Source of the DNA: Nannocystis exedens
GTDB taxonomy: Bacteria > Myxococcota_A > Polyangia > Nannocystales > Nannocystaceae
Length of the DNA stretch: 64,000 bases
Reading direction: 5' to 3'
Assembly: GCF_002343915.1 (NCBI RefSeq)
Contig: NZ_NETK01000001.1
Coordinates: forward strand, 7,330,001-7,394,000
The first letter of the stretch is position 1. Each line of letters opens with the position of its first letter. Shown here in pieces: positions 34,853-43,827 of this stretch. The position numbers and the translations under genes are program-made. The notes beneath the pieces are model-generated. The model ran no database searches, was not told where the DNA came from, and saw only the letters and a program-made list of their open reading frames with translations.

Positions 34853-35284
34853 CTGCAAGCGATGGCCTGGCCGCGAGCGCTCGCGTCTCTCGCGGGCGAT
34901 CGACCGGCGAACTCGAAGGGTGTCGCCCGATGCAGTCGGGTCTCGAAAGCCGCATCACCGAGGCGAAGGTCCTCGGTGCCGCACCGATCATTCTTCGCGC
35001 GCGCCGGATGGGCCTCCGAAAGCCCCCACGTGGGGGCTCGGGCCCCGGCAGGTGCTTTCGCGCTTGACTCCCTGTACCTGTTCGCGATAGCGAGGGGATG
35101 AGCTAGGGTTCGCGTGTCCACGCAGCGACGTACGATTCGACCGACTCGCACCCACCGAATGAGGTGGGGCGGGAATTGACGTCACTGGCACGTTCGCCCC
35201 TGGCTGATCCGGGCCAATGAGGCCCGGCCCCCCGCGGCTCTGCGCCGCCATCGCCCGATCAGCTCATCGACAAGGACGCTCGCC
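34853..35284. other. 432-nt gap with palindrome and possible promoter
   Basis: It contains the 18-bp palindrome at 35021-35038 and, further on, TTGACT (35064-35069) 18 nt ahead of TAGCGA, a weak promoter-like pair for the protease gene. Nothing coding was recognised. Confidence 0.4.
35021..35038. promoter_or_regulatory. Perfect 18-bp palindrome AGCCCCCACGTGGGGGCT
   Basis: Perfect inverted repeat centred on CACGTG, 170 nt past the sulfite-oxidase stop and 245 nt before the protease start. It could be a terminator stem (no T-run) or an operator. It is not a member of the hairpin-word family. Confidence 0.45.
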
Positions 35285-36676
35285 ATGACGCATCACCGTC
35301 TGCCAGGGAAGATTGTTCTGTTCACGCCGCTCTCGCTGCTCGCGCTGGTCGCCTGCGACCCGGAGATCGAGACCGACGCCGAGCTCGACGCCGTGGACGT
35401 CGCGTCGGCCAAGGCCGACATCACCGACGCCGGGCAGCCGACGATCATCAGCCACGAGGAGCTGTTCGCCGGCGTGGCCGACCCGCCGCCGGCGCCTCCG
35501 CGCGACGACGCGGTCAGCGACGAGTTCACGGCGGAGGTCGACGAGGAGGGCGAGGCGATCTACGGCGGCACGACGGTGCCGGTGTGCGGCTGGGCCTCCA
35601 CGGTCGAGCTCGGCGGCTCGTGCACGGGCACGCTGGTCCACCCGCAGGTGGTCATCTACGCCGCGCACTGCGGCGCGAGCTACAGCAAGATCTACTTCGG
35701 CGAGAAGTACACGACGCCGGCCAAGACGGTGACGCCGCAGTGGTGTAAGGTCTACCCGGGCGGCCAGCCCGGCGACGGCAACGACTTCGCGGTGTGCAAG
35801 CTGGCGACGCCGGTCAACGACGTGCCGATCGTGCCGATCCTGATGGGCTGCGAGACGAGCAACCTGCAGCCCGGCAAGTCGGTCACGCTGGTCGGCTTCG
35901 GCAACGCCGACAACGGGCCCTACGGCGTGAAGCGCCAGGTGACGACGACGATCAACGGCTTCCAGGGCGACGAGATCTCGATCGGCGGCAACGGCAAGGA
36001 CACCTGTCAGGGCGACTCCGGCGGCCCGGCGTTCATCAAGCTGGCCGATGGGACATGGCGCGTGTTCGGCATCACCTCGTACGGCGGGGCGTGCGGCAGC
36101 GGCGGCATGTACTCGATGATGCACAAGGGCATCCAGTGGTTCGAGCAGCAGACGGCGCTCGACCTGACCCCGTGCCACAACGTCGACGGCACCTGGAACC
36201 CGGGCCCCGGCTGCTACAACTTCCAGACCAACCCGGGCAGCGTGAACGACACGTGGACGGGCGGCTGCAACGCGGGCGCCCCGAGCGGCGCGTACAGCCA
36301 GACCTGCGGCGCGGCCTACGGGGGCGGCGGCAACCCGCCGCCGCCGCCGCCGGACCCGGCGCCCTGCACCGGCTGCACCGAGTACGGCGGCACGCTGTCG
36401 GGGGCCGGCGACGCCGACCAGCACCCGAACGGCAGCTACTACCAGAGCACGACGTCCGGCGCGCACGAGGGCTACCTGGTCGGGCCGGCCGGCACCGACT
36501 TCGACCTCTACCTGTACAAGTGGAACGGCAGCGCGTGGGCGGCGGTCGCCAAGGCCGAGACCGCGTCGACGAACGAGACGATCAAGTACAGCGGCACCGC
36601 CGGCTACTACGCCTGGCTGGTCCAGTCGTACAGCGGCAGCGGCACTTACAAGCTGTGGGTCAAGAAGCCGACCTGA
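35285..36676 (+). CDS. Secreted trypsin-like serine protease lipoprotein
   Basis: 463 residues. Signal peptide with lipobox LVACD, an acidic propeptide of about 75 residues, then an activation-like site before IYGGTTVPVCGW. Catalytic triad: His in YAAHCG, Asp in GNDFAVCKL, Ser in CQGDSGGP. Disulfide cysteines match the chymotrypsin fold. After a Pro-rich hinge (GGGGNPPPPPPDP) comes a C-terminal domain of about 90 residues (GAGDADQHPNGSYYQS to YKLWVKKP) that resembles pre-peptidase C-terminal (PPC) domains. It is probably a predation or surface protease. Confidence 0.92.
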   Translation: MTHHRLPGKIVLFTPLSLLALVACDPEIETDAELDAVDVASAKADITDAGQPTIISHEELFAGVADPPPAPPRDDAVSDEFTAEVDEEGEAIYGGTTVPVCGWASTVELGGSCTGTLVHPQVVIYAAHCGASYSKIYFGEKYTTPAKTVTPQWCKVYPGGQPGDGNDFAVCKLATPVNDVPIVPILMGCETSNLQPGKSVTLVGFGNADNGPYGVKRQVTTTINGFQGDEISIGGNGKDTCQGDSGGPAFIKLADGTWRVFGITSYGGACGSGGMYSMMHKGIQWFEQQTALDLTPCHNVDGTWNPGPGCYNFQTNPGSVNDTWTGGCNAGAPSGAYSQTCGAAYGGGGNPPPPPPDPAPCTGCTEYGGTLSGAGDADQHPNGSYYQSTTSGAHEGYLVGPAGTDFDLYLYKWNGSAWAAVAKAETASTNETIKYSGTAGYYAWLVQSYSGSGTYKLWVKKPT

Positions 36677-36709
36677 GCGCCGCGCGGGCGTGAGGCCCCT
36701 CGGCTGTAT

Positions 36710-36741
36710 CGCAGGACATGTCCCTTAAAGCATGTCCTGCG
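36710..36741. repeat. 11-bp perfect hairpin after the protease gene
   Basis: CGCAGGACATG (36710-36720) / CATGTCCTGCG (36731-36741), loop TCCCTTAAAG, 34 nt past the stop. A hairpin-word family member in terminator position. Confidence 0.8.
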
Positions 36742-37050
36742 AGCGTGGAGCGTTTCGGGCCCGGGGATCCCCGCGTGGGCCCGGCGCGCCGGTTGTAGCG
36801 AAACCTCCGGCGCGGCATGCACGAGTTCGCCGATCCGGCAAGCGGACGACCGGCCGGGTCCGAAAGACCGCGGTGGCTCGTGAGGGCCGTCAAGTGGGCC
36901 CAGAGGCCGCGGTGCACGTGCATCGATCGCCGTCCCGAGAGTGAACTTCGTTCGCCTGTCCCCGCCCGGTGAAGGTCGTCCGCGGAGCGCGCTTTGCGAG
37001 GCGCGGCGGTTCTCGCTATCACGGGGGCTGTGGCGGGGAACCTCCGGACC

Positions 37051-37866
37051 ATGGCGGCGCGCACTCTCCGCATGACGCGGCGAGAAGTGAACGCGCTGTT
37101 CCCCGGCGACCCGCGCACGCGCTACGACGACGCGATGCTCGGCTGGTCGCTGGCCTTCCACGCCAGCTACTTCGCGTTCGTGGCCGAGGTGATGCCGGCC
37201 TGGCTGTTCGGCCCGCTCGGGGTGGTGCTGTTCCTGCGCTACTTCAACCGCTGGCACGAGGCGCTGCACTCCGATCAGCGCGGCGCGTCGCGCTGGCACC
37301 CGGCGCGGTCGCTGCTGGTGGTGGTGTCGCCGATCTACCTCGGCCGCGCGCAGCTCGAGGAGCTGCACGTGATGCACCACCGCGAGGAGGGCAGCGAGGC
37401 CGACCCCGACCGCGAGATGATGCACTGCGGCCCGCTGCGCTCGACGCTGCTGTGCCTGGTCCAGCCGGAGCTGCTGGCGTGGTGGTACCTGCGGCGCCGC
37501 GGCCTCGACCCGCGCCTGGCGGTGGAGATGTTCACCCACGCGGCCACGTGGTCGGCGCTGATGTGGATCGGCGGGCTGCGCGGCTTTGTCGCCTACAACC
37601 TGGTGGTGCGGATCGGCAACGCGCTGGCCTGGCTGGTGTTCGCGTGGCTGGTCCATCAGCCATGGCTCTACGGACATGTCGAACCGCCCGAGTTCCCGCG
37701 CCCGCTGCGGTGGCTGTGGATCGCGCTGGTCGGCCGCGAGAACTACCTGGGCGTGCGCTTCCACTTCCTCCACCACCTGTTCACGGCGGTGCCCGACCGC
37801 CGGCTGCCGGCCCTGGCGCGACGCCTGGCCCCGGCAGCGGCCGAGAGCGCCCCCGAGGCGGCCTGA
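37051..37866 (+). CDS. Fatty acid desaturase-like membrane protein
   Basis: About 271 residues with several hydrophobic segments and histidine boxes HEALH, HVMHHREEG and HFLHHLF, typical of membrane di-iron desaturases/hydroxylases. It differs clearly from the desaturase at 15.9 kb. Substrate unknown. The start could be ATG 37051 or 37072. A hairpin word is in frame (TACGGACATGTCGAA near 37670, read as YGHVE). Confidence 0.8.
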   Translation: MAARTLRMTRREVNALFPGDPRTRYDDAMLGWSLAFHASYFAFVAEVMPAWLFGPLGVVLFLRYFNRWHEALHSDQRGASRWHPARSLLVVVSPIYLGRAQLEELHVMHHREEGSEADPDREMMHCGPLRSTLLCLVQPELLAWWYLRRRGLDPRLAVEMFTHAATWSALMWIGGLRGFVAYNLVVRIGNALAWLVFAWLVHQPWLYGHVEPPEFPRPLRWLWIALVGRENYLGVRFHFLHHLFTAVPDRRLPALARRLAPAAAESAPEAA

Positions 37867-37983
37867 GTCGTTCCCTGGCGCAAGCGACAGGGGAGCGGCC
37901 AAAACGGCGCCTCGGCGCGACTGCCGCCTTGCCGGGGAGCGGCGACGAGGCGGCGTGGGCTGGCGCAGCGACCGAGATCACCC

Positions 37984-38345
37984 ATGTTGGCGGGCATGAC
38001 GCGGCTCATCCGCGAGGCGATCGCAGAGGGCACGATCGCCGCCGCAGGCGACCGCGATCCGGCCAGCATCGCCCTGGCGCTCACGAGCGACGACGGGACC
38101 CCGATCCCCGACGTCGACATCGCCGACATCCGGATCGACGCGATGATCGTCGGCGCGGCGGGGTCCCGGCGCGCATCGCCGGCGTGACGCCAGGTCGTCT
38201 CCCCGACACGTACATCGCGCAGGTCGTGCCACTGCGGGAGGAGACCTGGAAGCCCGGCGGACATGTGTTCGCCGTCGCAGTGGCCCACGGAAGCGCGGCG
38301 CGGGCTCACGCTGACCCGCGTCGTGCTGGCCCGAGGTGCGCGGGT
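37984..38345 (+). pseudogene. Possible frameshifted small gene
   Basis: MTRLIREAIAEGTIAAAGDR continues with good GC3 to IRIDAMIVGAAG, then ends at TGA 38185. In another frame the same kind of sequence continues as RIAGVTPGRLPDTYIAQVVP and then REETWKPGGHVFAVAVA. A one-base change near 38160 would join them into one protein of about 110 residues. No family was recognised. It may instead be chance open sequence. Confidence 0.3.
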
Positions 38346-38401
38346 GCCCGCGGGGGAGGTTCGCTTCCGTAGCGATTCCCGTCTATGCTTGGGACCCGCC
38401 G

Positions 38402-39352
38402 ATGACGGACTCCGGTGATATCTGGCAGCGCTACGACGCGAAGGTCCTGCAGATCCAGCAGCTCGAGGCGCGGGTGGCGGAGCTCGAGGGGGCGGTCGCG
38501 ACCGGTCGGCACGAGCGCGACCACTGGGCTCAGCTGGCCCGCCAGCTGAACAAGAAGCTGCAGGTGGCGGCCGGGCTGGCGCAGCGGCTGCGCGCGGCCC
38601 AGCACGAGCCGCAAGCCCCGCTGCCGTCGGTGATCGTCGCCAGCCCCCAGAGCGGCGCGAGCCAGGAAGAATTCGACCGCGCCCGCGAGGTGCTGGGCCT
38701 GGTGCTGTCGGCGTTGACCCGGGCCCTCGACGACGACGACGAGGCGGTCGCCGAGCTCGGCCGTCGCCTGCGTCACCACGCCGGGGGCAAGCTGCTGCAC
38801 AGCATCACCCGCGGCACGCTGACGCTGGTGCCGGTCGACGGCCGCTACCTCGTCGATCGCGCGTGGCTGGAGCGCCTCGACCTGACGGCGCTGCGCGGCG
38901 AGCTCGACGTCGCGGCTCAGTCCGGCATCTACCCGCGACCGGCGGGCTCGTCGATCGTCCACACCGAGCCGCCGATCCGCCGGCCCGACCTGCAGGCCCG
39001 CCTCGCCGAGCTCGGCCCGTCGCCGGCCTCCCCCGCGCCCGCCTCCCGCCCGGCGCCGATCGCCATCTCCGGCGAGCTGGAGATCGAGCTCGAGCACGAA
39101 GAGTACGACGCGTATACGGACCTGCCGCCGCCGCCGCCGATGCCCGCGGCCCAGCTGCTGATGCCGCCGCCGCCGCTGCTCGCGGCGCTGCCGGCCGAAG
39201 ATGTCCTGCCGCCGCCGCCCCCGCCTACCGAGCCGCCGCGCCGCCTCGAAGACACGATGCGCGGCAAGATCCAGACGCCGGCGGCCCTGACCGAGGCGTT
39301 CATCCCGAACCTGCGGATCGGTCGCCTGGTCAAGACGCCCAGCGGCGGGTGA
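38402..39352 (+). CDS. Hypothetical coiled-coil protein with Pro-rich tail
   Basis: 316 residues. Residues about 10-70 form a heptad-rich coiled coil (ARVAELEGAVATGRHERD). A helical domain (FDRAREVLGLVLSALTRAL) follows, then a long Pro-rich, low-complexity segment (PPPPPMPAAQLLMPPPPLL). A short conserved-looking end (AFIPNLRIGRLVKTPSGG) closes it. No signal peptide. Function unknown; the layout resembles cytoplasmic scaffold proteins. Confidence 0.7.
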   Translation: MTDSGDIWQRYDAKVLQIQQLEARVAELEGAVATGRHERDHWAQLARQLNKKLQVAAGLAQRLRAAQHEPQAPLPSVIVASPQSGASQEEFDRAREVLGLVLSALTRALDDDDEAVAELGRRLRHHAGGKLLHSITRGTLTLVPVDGRYLVDRAWLERLDLTALRGELDVAAQSGIYPRPAGSSIVHTEPPIRRPDLQARLAELGPSPASPAPASRPAPIAISGELEIELEHEEYDAYTDLPPPPPMPAAQLLMPPPPLLAALPAEDVLPPPPPPTEPPRRLEDTMRGKIQTPAALTEAFIPNLRIGRLVKTPSGG

Positions 39353-39357
39353 GGTCG

Positions 39358-39412
39358 CTGGGACATGTCCGCCGGGGCATGTTCGTCGGGGCATGTCCGC
39401 GAGGTCATGCGA
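39358..39412. repeat. CATG hairpin-word array after the coiled-coil gene
   Basis: GGGACATGTCC, GGGGCATGTTC, GGGGCATGTCC and GAGGTCATGC follow each other within 55 nt directly behind the stop. Confidence 0.75.
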
Positions 39413-39440
39413 TGAATGCGCCGCCCGGCGAACGCAGGCA

Positions 39441-39630
39441 GATGTTCCGCGGGACAGGTGCTGGCGGGGACCGCGAGGCTGCGGCGGCGCCGCGGCGAGC
39501 CGCGGCCGCGCGGGCGCTCCCCGTGTGCGGCTGGATCGGATGTCCCGCGGGACAGGTCGTGGCGGGGACCCGGCCGGGGCGCGGGCGACACCGCCGCGGG
39601 TCGTCGGCCGCGCGGGCGCTTCCCGGGCGG
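39441..39630. repeat. About 100-bp tandem duplication between the coiled-coil gene and murE
   Basis: GATGTTCCGCGGGACAGGTG then GGCGGGGACC (39441-39472) recurs as GATGTCCCGCGGGACAGGTC with the same tail (39539-39570). GGCCGCGCGGGCGCT recurs at about 39504 and 39606. Each unit carries one hairpin word. The copies have diverged. No gene is in this 303-nt gap. Confidence 0.65.
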
Positions 39631-39655
39631 GCGCGGCTGCGCTAGCCTGCCGGCG

Positions 39656-41173
39656 ATGTCCGACACGCTGCGCCTCGGCGCCCTGCTCGCCGGCGAAGAC
39701 GCGAGCTACCACGGCTGCGGGCCGGAGACGGCGGTGACGCGGCTGGTCGTCGATTCGCGGCGGGTGGTCCCCGGCGCGGCGTTCGTGGCGGTGCCGGGGC
39801 TGGCGCACGACGGGCACGCGTTCGTGCCGGCGGCTCTGGCGGCGGGCGCGGCGCTGGCGATCGTCGAGCGCGGGCGGCTGGTCGAGCCGCGACCGGAGCC
39901 GCGGGTCGAGCTGCCGGCGATCGCCGACGCGCTGCCGCGGCTGTGCGCGCGCGCCTGGGGCGAGCCGGGCGAGCACCTGCGCCTGGCCGGAGTGACAGGT
40001 ACGAACGGCAAGACGACGGTGACCTTCCTGGTCGCGGCGATGCTGGCCGCGGCCGGGCGCAAGCACGCGCGGATCGGCACCGCCGGCAACTGGGTCGCCG
40101 ACCGCGAGGAGCCGGCCGCGTTCACCACGCCGTTCCCGCTCGAGCTGCAGGAGCTGCTGGCGCGGGCCCGGGGCCGCGGAGCGACCGACGCGGTGATGGA
40201 GGTGTCGTCGCACGCGCTGGCCCAGGGGCGGGTCCGGCCGCTGCGCTACGAGGCGGCCGGGCTGACCAGCTTCTCGCAGGACCACCTCGACTTCCACGCG
40301 ACGATGGCCGAGTACCTGGCCGCCAAGTGCCTGCTGCCGGCGGCCCACCTGCGGCCGGGCGGGGTGGTGGTCGCGGCGGTCGACGACCAGCCGGCGGCGC
40401 AGCAGTTCCTGGCCGCGGCGCCGGCCGGGGCGCGGGTGTGGCGAGCGTCGCGCGGCGGCTCGCCGGGGGCGGAGCTCTTCGCCTCTTCGGTCATGTCGGA
40501 AAGGACAGGGCTTAAAGCGCAGGTCGACACGCCGGCGGGGCCGCTCGCGCTGCGCTCGCCGCTGGTCGGCGCGTTCAACCTCGACAACCTGCTGGTGGCG
40601 ATCGGGCTGGGGCTGGGGCTGGGGCTGCCGCTCGAGGCGATCGGCGCGGCGCTGGCGAGCTGCCGCGGGGCGCCGGGGCGGCTCGAGCGGGTCACGGTGG
40701 CCGGCGTCGAGGGGCCGGTGGTGCTGGTCGACTACGCGCACACGCCGGACGCGGTGGCGCGGGCGCTGCAAGCGGTGCGCAGGGCCTGCAGCGGGCGGCT
40801 GTTCGTGGTGCTCGGCTGCGGGGGCGACCGCGACCCGAGCAAGCGCGCGCCGATGGGCGAGTTCGCGGCCACCCTGGCCGACCGCTTCTACGCCACCTCC
40901 GACAACCCGCGCACCGAGGACCCGGAGGCGATCGTGGCACAGATGCTCGCCGGAGTGCCGCCGGCGCGCCGCGACCGGGTGGTGCCGCTGGTCGACCGCC
41001 GCGCCGCGATCGCCCGCGCGGTCGCGGAGGCCGGGGCCGACGACGTCATCGTGATCGCCGGCAAGGGCCACGAGGATTATCAGATCGTCGGGACGACCAA
41101 GCTGCACTTCGACGACCGCGAAGAGGCCGCCGCGGCGCTGCGCCTGCGCGGGTCCGCGAGTCGGGGGCCCTGA
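39656..41173 (+). CDS. murE: UDP-N-acetylmuramoyl-L-alanyl-D-glutamate--diaminopimelate ligase (MurE)
   Basis: 505 residues. The N-terminal domain has VVDSRRVVPGAAFVAVPG. The P-loop GTNGKTT lies at about 115-121. MEVSSHALAQGRV, FSQDHLDFHATM and VDYAHTPDAV follow. The specificity block is SDNPRTEDP (DNPR), which marks meso-diaminopimelate addition and not lysine. This agrees with lysA in the window. It is far from murF and ftsI. One hairpin-word copy is in frame (GTCGGAAAGGACAGG near 40494, read MSERTG) in a surface region. Confidence 0.95.
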   Translation: MSDTLRLGALLAGEDASYHGCGPETAVTRLVVDSRRVVPGAAFVAVPGLAHDGHAFVPAALAAGAALAIVERGRLVEPRPEPRVELPAIADALPRLCARAWGEPGEHLRLAGVTGTNGKTTVTFLVAAMLAAAGRKHARIGTAGNWVADREEPAAFTTPFPLELQELLARARGRGATDAVMEVSSHALAQGRVRPLRYEAAGLTSFSQDHLDFHATMAEYLAAKCLLPAAHLRPGGVVVAAVDDQPAAQQFLAAAPAGARVWRASRGGSPGAELFASSVMSERTGLKAQVDTPAGPLALRSPLVGAFNLDNLLVAIGLGLGLGLPLEAIGAALASCRGAPGRLERVTVAGVEGPVVLVDYAHTPDAVARALQAVRRACSGRLFVVLGCGGDRDPSKRAPMGEFAATLADRFYATSDNPRTEDPEAIVAQMLAGVPPARRDRVVPLVDRRAAIARAVAEAGADDVIVIAGKGHEDYQIVGTTKLHFDDREEAAAALRLRGSASRGP

Positions 41174-41857
41174 TCGATCAAGGACGTCCTCGAGGACAGC
41201 CGGTGCTGCGATCGCCGGGTCGTCGGTGCGCAGCGGGCATGTGTCCGGTGAAGATCGCGGGGGTGGGGCGCCCCACGCCGGTGACTGCCGAACGCGCGCA
41301 AGGCAGCCGGGCCCGTCGGGCGACGGGTGGCGAGTCGAGCGCGCGACGGCGCAGAGGACTGGACGCATCGACTCGAGCGGCCGATTCGGGCCGCTGTCGC
41401 TTTTCCCGGTGATTCGTCGCGCTGGCGGCCGTCGAGCGGTTCGAGCCGCGAGCGGCGAGGTCGTCGTCGCGGCCTCCGGGGGCCGGCGACGGCGAGCGAG
41501 GGGCGCCGGCTTTGCGCGCCGTTGCGGGCGCGGAGGCGTCCGTGTCTGTGGACGCTGCTGCCATTGCCTGCGACCGGGCGAGCCGCGCACTGGATGTCCG
41601 CGAGGACAGGTGAGCCGCGGACCGCGGTGACGGGCGCGGTCGCGGGTTTGCGCCGCGGCTGTCCGAAGGGACAGGGGCGCGCCGCCGCGACCGCGGCGAG
41701 GCGGCGGGGTTGTTGCTCCGGTCCGTCGATCGCGGCCGGTCGCGGCCGTTGCGACCCACCCCACGTCGACCGCCGGCGGCGTCCGTGGTTGTGATCACGT
41801 CGACTCGTCCGCTGCCGGATGCGAGGTCAGAGTTACCTGGGAGGAATGGAGCGAGCG
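41174..41857. other. 684-nt gap without a supported gene
   Basis: GC-rich with open frames but no recognisable protein. It contains hairpin words: GTCCTCGAGGAC (41186-41197), GCATGTGTCC (about 41237), TGTCCGCGAGGACAGG (about 41592) and CTGTCCGAAGGGACAG (about 41660). These are spread through the gap and not only at the gene end. Confidence 0.5.
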
Positions 41858-42367
41858 ATGCGTACATTGATAGTGACGATGACCACGCTGGCGCTGATCG
41901 GTGCGCTGGTGTCGACGCTCGCGGCGGCGAGCGACAGCGCCGGCGCGGGCCCCCGGGTCACCGATCTCGAGGTGTTCCGCGACGGCCTCACCTTCGTCGC
42001 CTCGGGCAGCTTCACCGCCGGCGACGGCGAGCCGGCGCCGGTGCTGGTGCGGGCGCGCGGGCTGGTGACAGGCTCGTGCGTCGATCCGCGGGCGCGGGCG
42101 AGCCAGCCGTTCGCCCTGCCGATGGCCCTCATCGGCACCGGCGTGACCCGCCGGGCCGGGCGCGAGGCGACCTTCTTCGTCCGCACCAGCCCGCCCGCGG
42201 TCGCCGCCGCCGAGGTCTGCCCTGCCGCCGACTGGCGGGTCGCGCCGACCGACATCGAGTTCACCGCGGTCAAGCTGCAGGTCGGCCGCCCCGGCGCGCG
42301 CGTGCTGTGCCAGTTCCCCGCGGTCGACGGCCGCATCGACGACCCGGGCTGCCAGATCGACTCGTGA
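41858..42367 (+). CDS. Small secreted protein, unknown function
   Basis: 169 residues. A signal peptide (MRTLIVTMTTLALIGALVST) is cleaved probably after LAAA. The mature part is one compact domain with four Cys (GSCVDP, AAEVCPAADW, RVLCQF, GCQIDS), so probably two disulfides. No family recognised. ATG 41858 was chosen because GGAG lies 6 nt upstream; an ATG at 41846 is also open. Confidence 0.65.
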   Translation: MRTLIVTMTTLALIGALVSTLAAASDSAGAGPRVTDLEVFRDGLTFVASGSFTAGDGEPAPVLVRARGLVTGSCVDPRARASQPFALPMALIGTGVTRRAGREATFFVRTSPPAVAAAEVCPAADWRVAPTDIEFTAVKLQVGRPGARVLCQFPAVDGRIDDPGCQIDS

Positions 42368-42382
42368 GCCGGAGCGGGCGAG

Positions 42383-42440
42383 ATGGCGCAGAAGACATGT
42401 CCCTTGCGCCATGCCCCTTCGGACATGGCCACAAGGTCAG
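42383..42440. repeat. Hairpin-word array in a convergent gap
   Basis: ATGGCGCA (42383-42390) pairs with TGCGCCAT (42405-42412) around GACATGTCCC. The words CATGCCCCTTCGGACATGGCC follow at once. It separates two genes that converge on this gap. Confidence 0.75.
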
Positions 42441-42451
42441 CGCGGCGCGGC

Positions 42452-43420
42452 TCAGTCGCCGAGGACGGTGACGGTGCGGACCTCGACGACCGCCTCGGCG
42501 CCGACGAACTCGCCGGCGTCGAACACGGTGCGGCCGGCGCGGGTGGCCGAGACGCGCAGGGCGGTGCCGGGGCTGTCGTCGAGGCCGAGCGCGTGCAGCT
42601 CGTCGAGGTCGGCGACGAACTTGCCGTCGTCGTGGGCCACGCAGGTGAGCTCCTCGCCGACCGGCTCGCCGCCGATGAGGCTGACGAGGCGTAGGACCAG
42701 CGGCTCGCGGCCGTCGGGGCGCCACTCGAGGCGGAGCTCGTCGCGGTCGCGGTCGACGGCGCCGGTCAGCGCGGCTGGCTCGGGCAGGCGCGGGCGCAGG
42801 GTGAAGCCGGGCAGCTCGTCGCCCTCGCCGTCGACGCGGACGACCAGCTCGGACGGGGCCGGCTCGCCCGGCGGCCACGCGCCGGCGGGCAGGCTGTCGC
42901 CCAGGTAGGTGTAGGTCACGCCGGAGATCGTCGGCACCAGGTCGGGCACGAGCGCCAGCGGGACGTCGATCGCGGCGTCGCCGAGGCCGACGCTGAGGTT
43001 GCCGGCGTCGAGCAGGATCAGCTCGCGCGCGCCGCTGCTGTCCTTCGAGACAGTGTCCTTGGAGACAGGTTCGTCGCCGACCAGGAGCTGGTCGCTGGGC
43101 GCGCAGTGGCCGGACCGCAGGCGCTCGGCCGGCGGCCGCGGCAGGTCGAGGCGGGTGCGCGCGGCGGCCTCGTCGTAGCCGCGGTACTGGGCGAACACCG
43201 CCGCGACCTCGAGCGCCGGCTCGTCGCCGCCGAACTCGCCCGGCGGCTGGACGACCACACGGATCTGGGCGAGGCGCGAGGTCGCGGCCGGCTCGCCGGA
43301 CTCCTGCGGGGCGAGGCCCAGCTCGCCCGGCTCGTCGACGCCGCTGCACGCCGCGATCGCGGCGGCGAGCAGGAGGCCCAAAGCGGCGGGCCGGCGACTG
43401 GCGACGGGGCGGTCGGTCAC
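42452..43420 (-). CDS. Hypothetical lipoprotein
   Basis: 322 residues. Signal peptide (RRPAALGLLLAAAIAACSG) with lipobox AIAAC. The mature protein has no recognised domain; it is beta-rich (SGVTYTYLGDSLPAG, LRLEWRPDGREPLVLRLV). In the middle, two neighbouring hairpin words (GTCCTTCGAGACA, then GTCCTTGGAGACAGG, near 43050-43077) are translated as VSKDTVSKD. This short duplicated insert has no obvious function. GTG start 43420 gives a proper signal peptide. Confidence 0.7.
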   Translation of the reverse strand: MTDRPVASRRPAALGLLLAAAIAACSGVDEPGELGLAPQESGEPAATSRLAQIRVVVQPPGEFGGDEPALEVAAVFAQYRGYDEAAARTRLDLPRPPAERLRSGHCAPSDQLLVGDEPVSKDTVSKDSSGARELILLDAGNLSVGLGDAAIDVPLALVPDLVPTISGVTYTYLGDSLPAGAWPPGEPAPSELVVRVDGEGDELPGFTLRPRLPEPAALTGAVDRDRDELRLEWRPDGREPLVLRLVSLIGGEPVGEELTCVAHDDGKFVADLDELHALGLDDSPGTALRVSATRAGRTVFDAGEFVGAEAVVEVRTVTVLGD

Positions 43421-43509
43421 GGATCCAGAATTACCGCGGCCTGGCGGCCAAGTCACGGAAGCGGGGCGACGCGCCGATCGCGACCCCTGTGGTAGGCTGC
43501 CGCACCCGC

Positions 43510-43827
43510 ATGGACCCCGAGGCGGCTGTGGCGCTCGCACGCGCGGTTCTCGTCGATCTGACCGCTGACGAGGCGCGGGCGATCTCGGCGGCGCTCCAGC
43601 CGGTCCTGGCCCGCCTCCGAGCCCTGCCGGACACGTGTGCGGAGGGTGCGCCGGACGCCCGGCTGCGCGCCGAGCAAGTCCTGCGCGCCGATGTCCCGGG
43701 GCCGGCGCTGCCGCAGTCGCAGGCGCTCGCGGGGGTGCCGTCGACGACCCCCGACGGCCTGGTGCGGGTCGCGTCGTTCGCGGCGCCCGATGTGTCGTCG
43801 CCGTCACGCGAGGTCGGCTCGTCGTGA
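43510..43827 (+). CDS. gatC: Asp-tRNA(Asn)/Glu-tRNA(Gln) amidotransferase subunit C
   Basis: 105 residues. It begins MDPEAAVALARAVLVDLTAD, and the usual GatC hairpin helices ending in the LRAL region are present. The C-terminal extension wraps GatA and GatB in known GatCAB. It is identified mainly by place and pattern: its stop overlaps the gatA GTG. GatCAB converts misacylated Glu-tRNA(Gln) and/or Asp-tRNA(Asn) to the correct amide. Confidence 0.85.
   Translation: MDPEAAVALARAVLVDLTADEARAISAALQPVLARLRALPDTCAEGAPDARLRAEQVLRADVPGPALPQSQALAGVPSTTPDGLVRVASFAAPDVSSPSREVGSS

Noticed and set aside
35170..35205. Sigma-54 promoter (TGGCAC near 35185)
   Set aside because: The -12 element should be TTGC at fixed spacing; here it reads CCCC.
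38306..41764. 1152-codon minus-strand frame across murE
   Set aside because: Antisense shadow spanning two real genes and an intergenic repeat.
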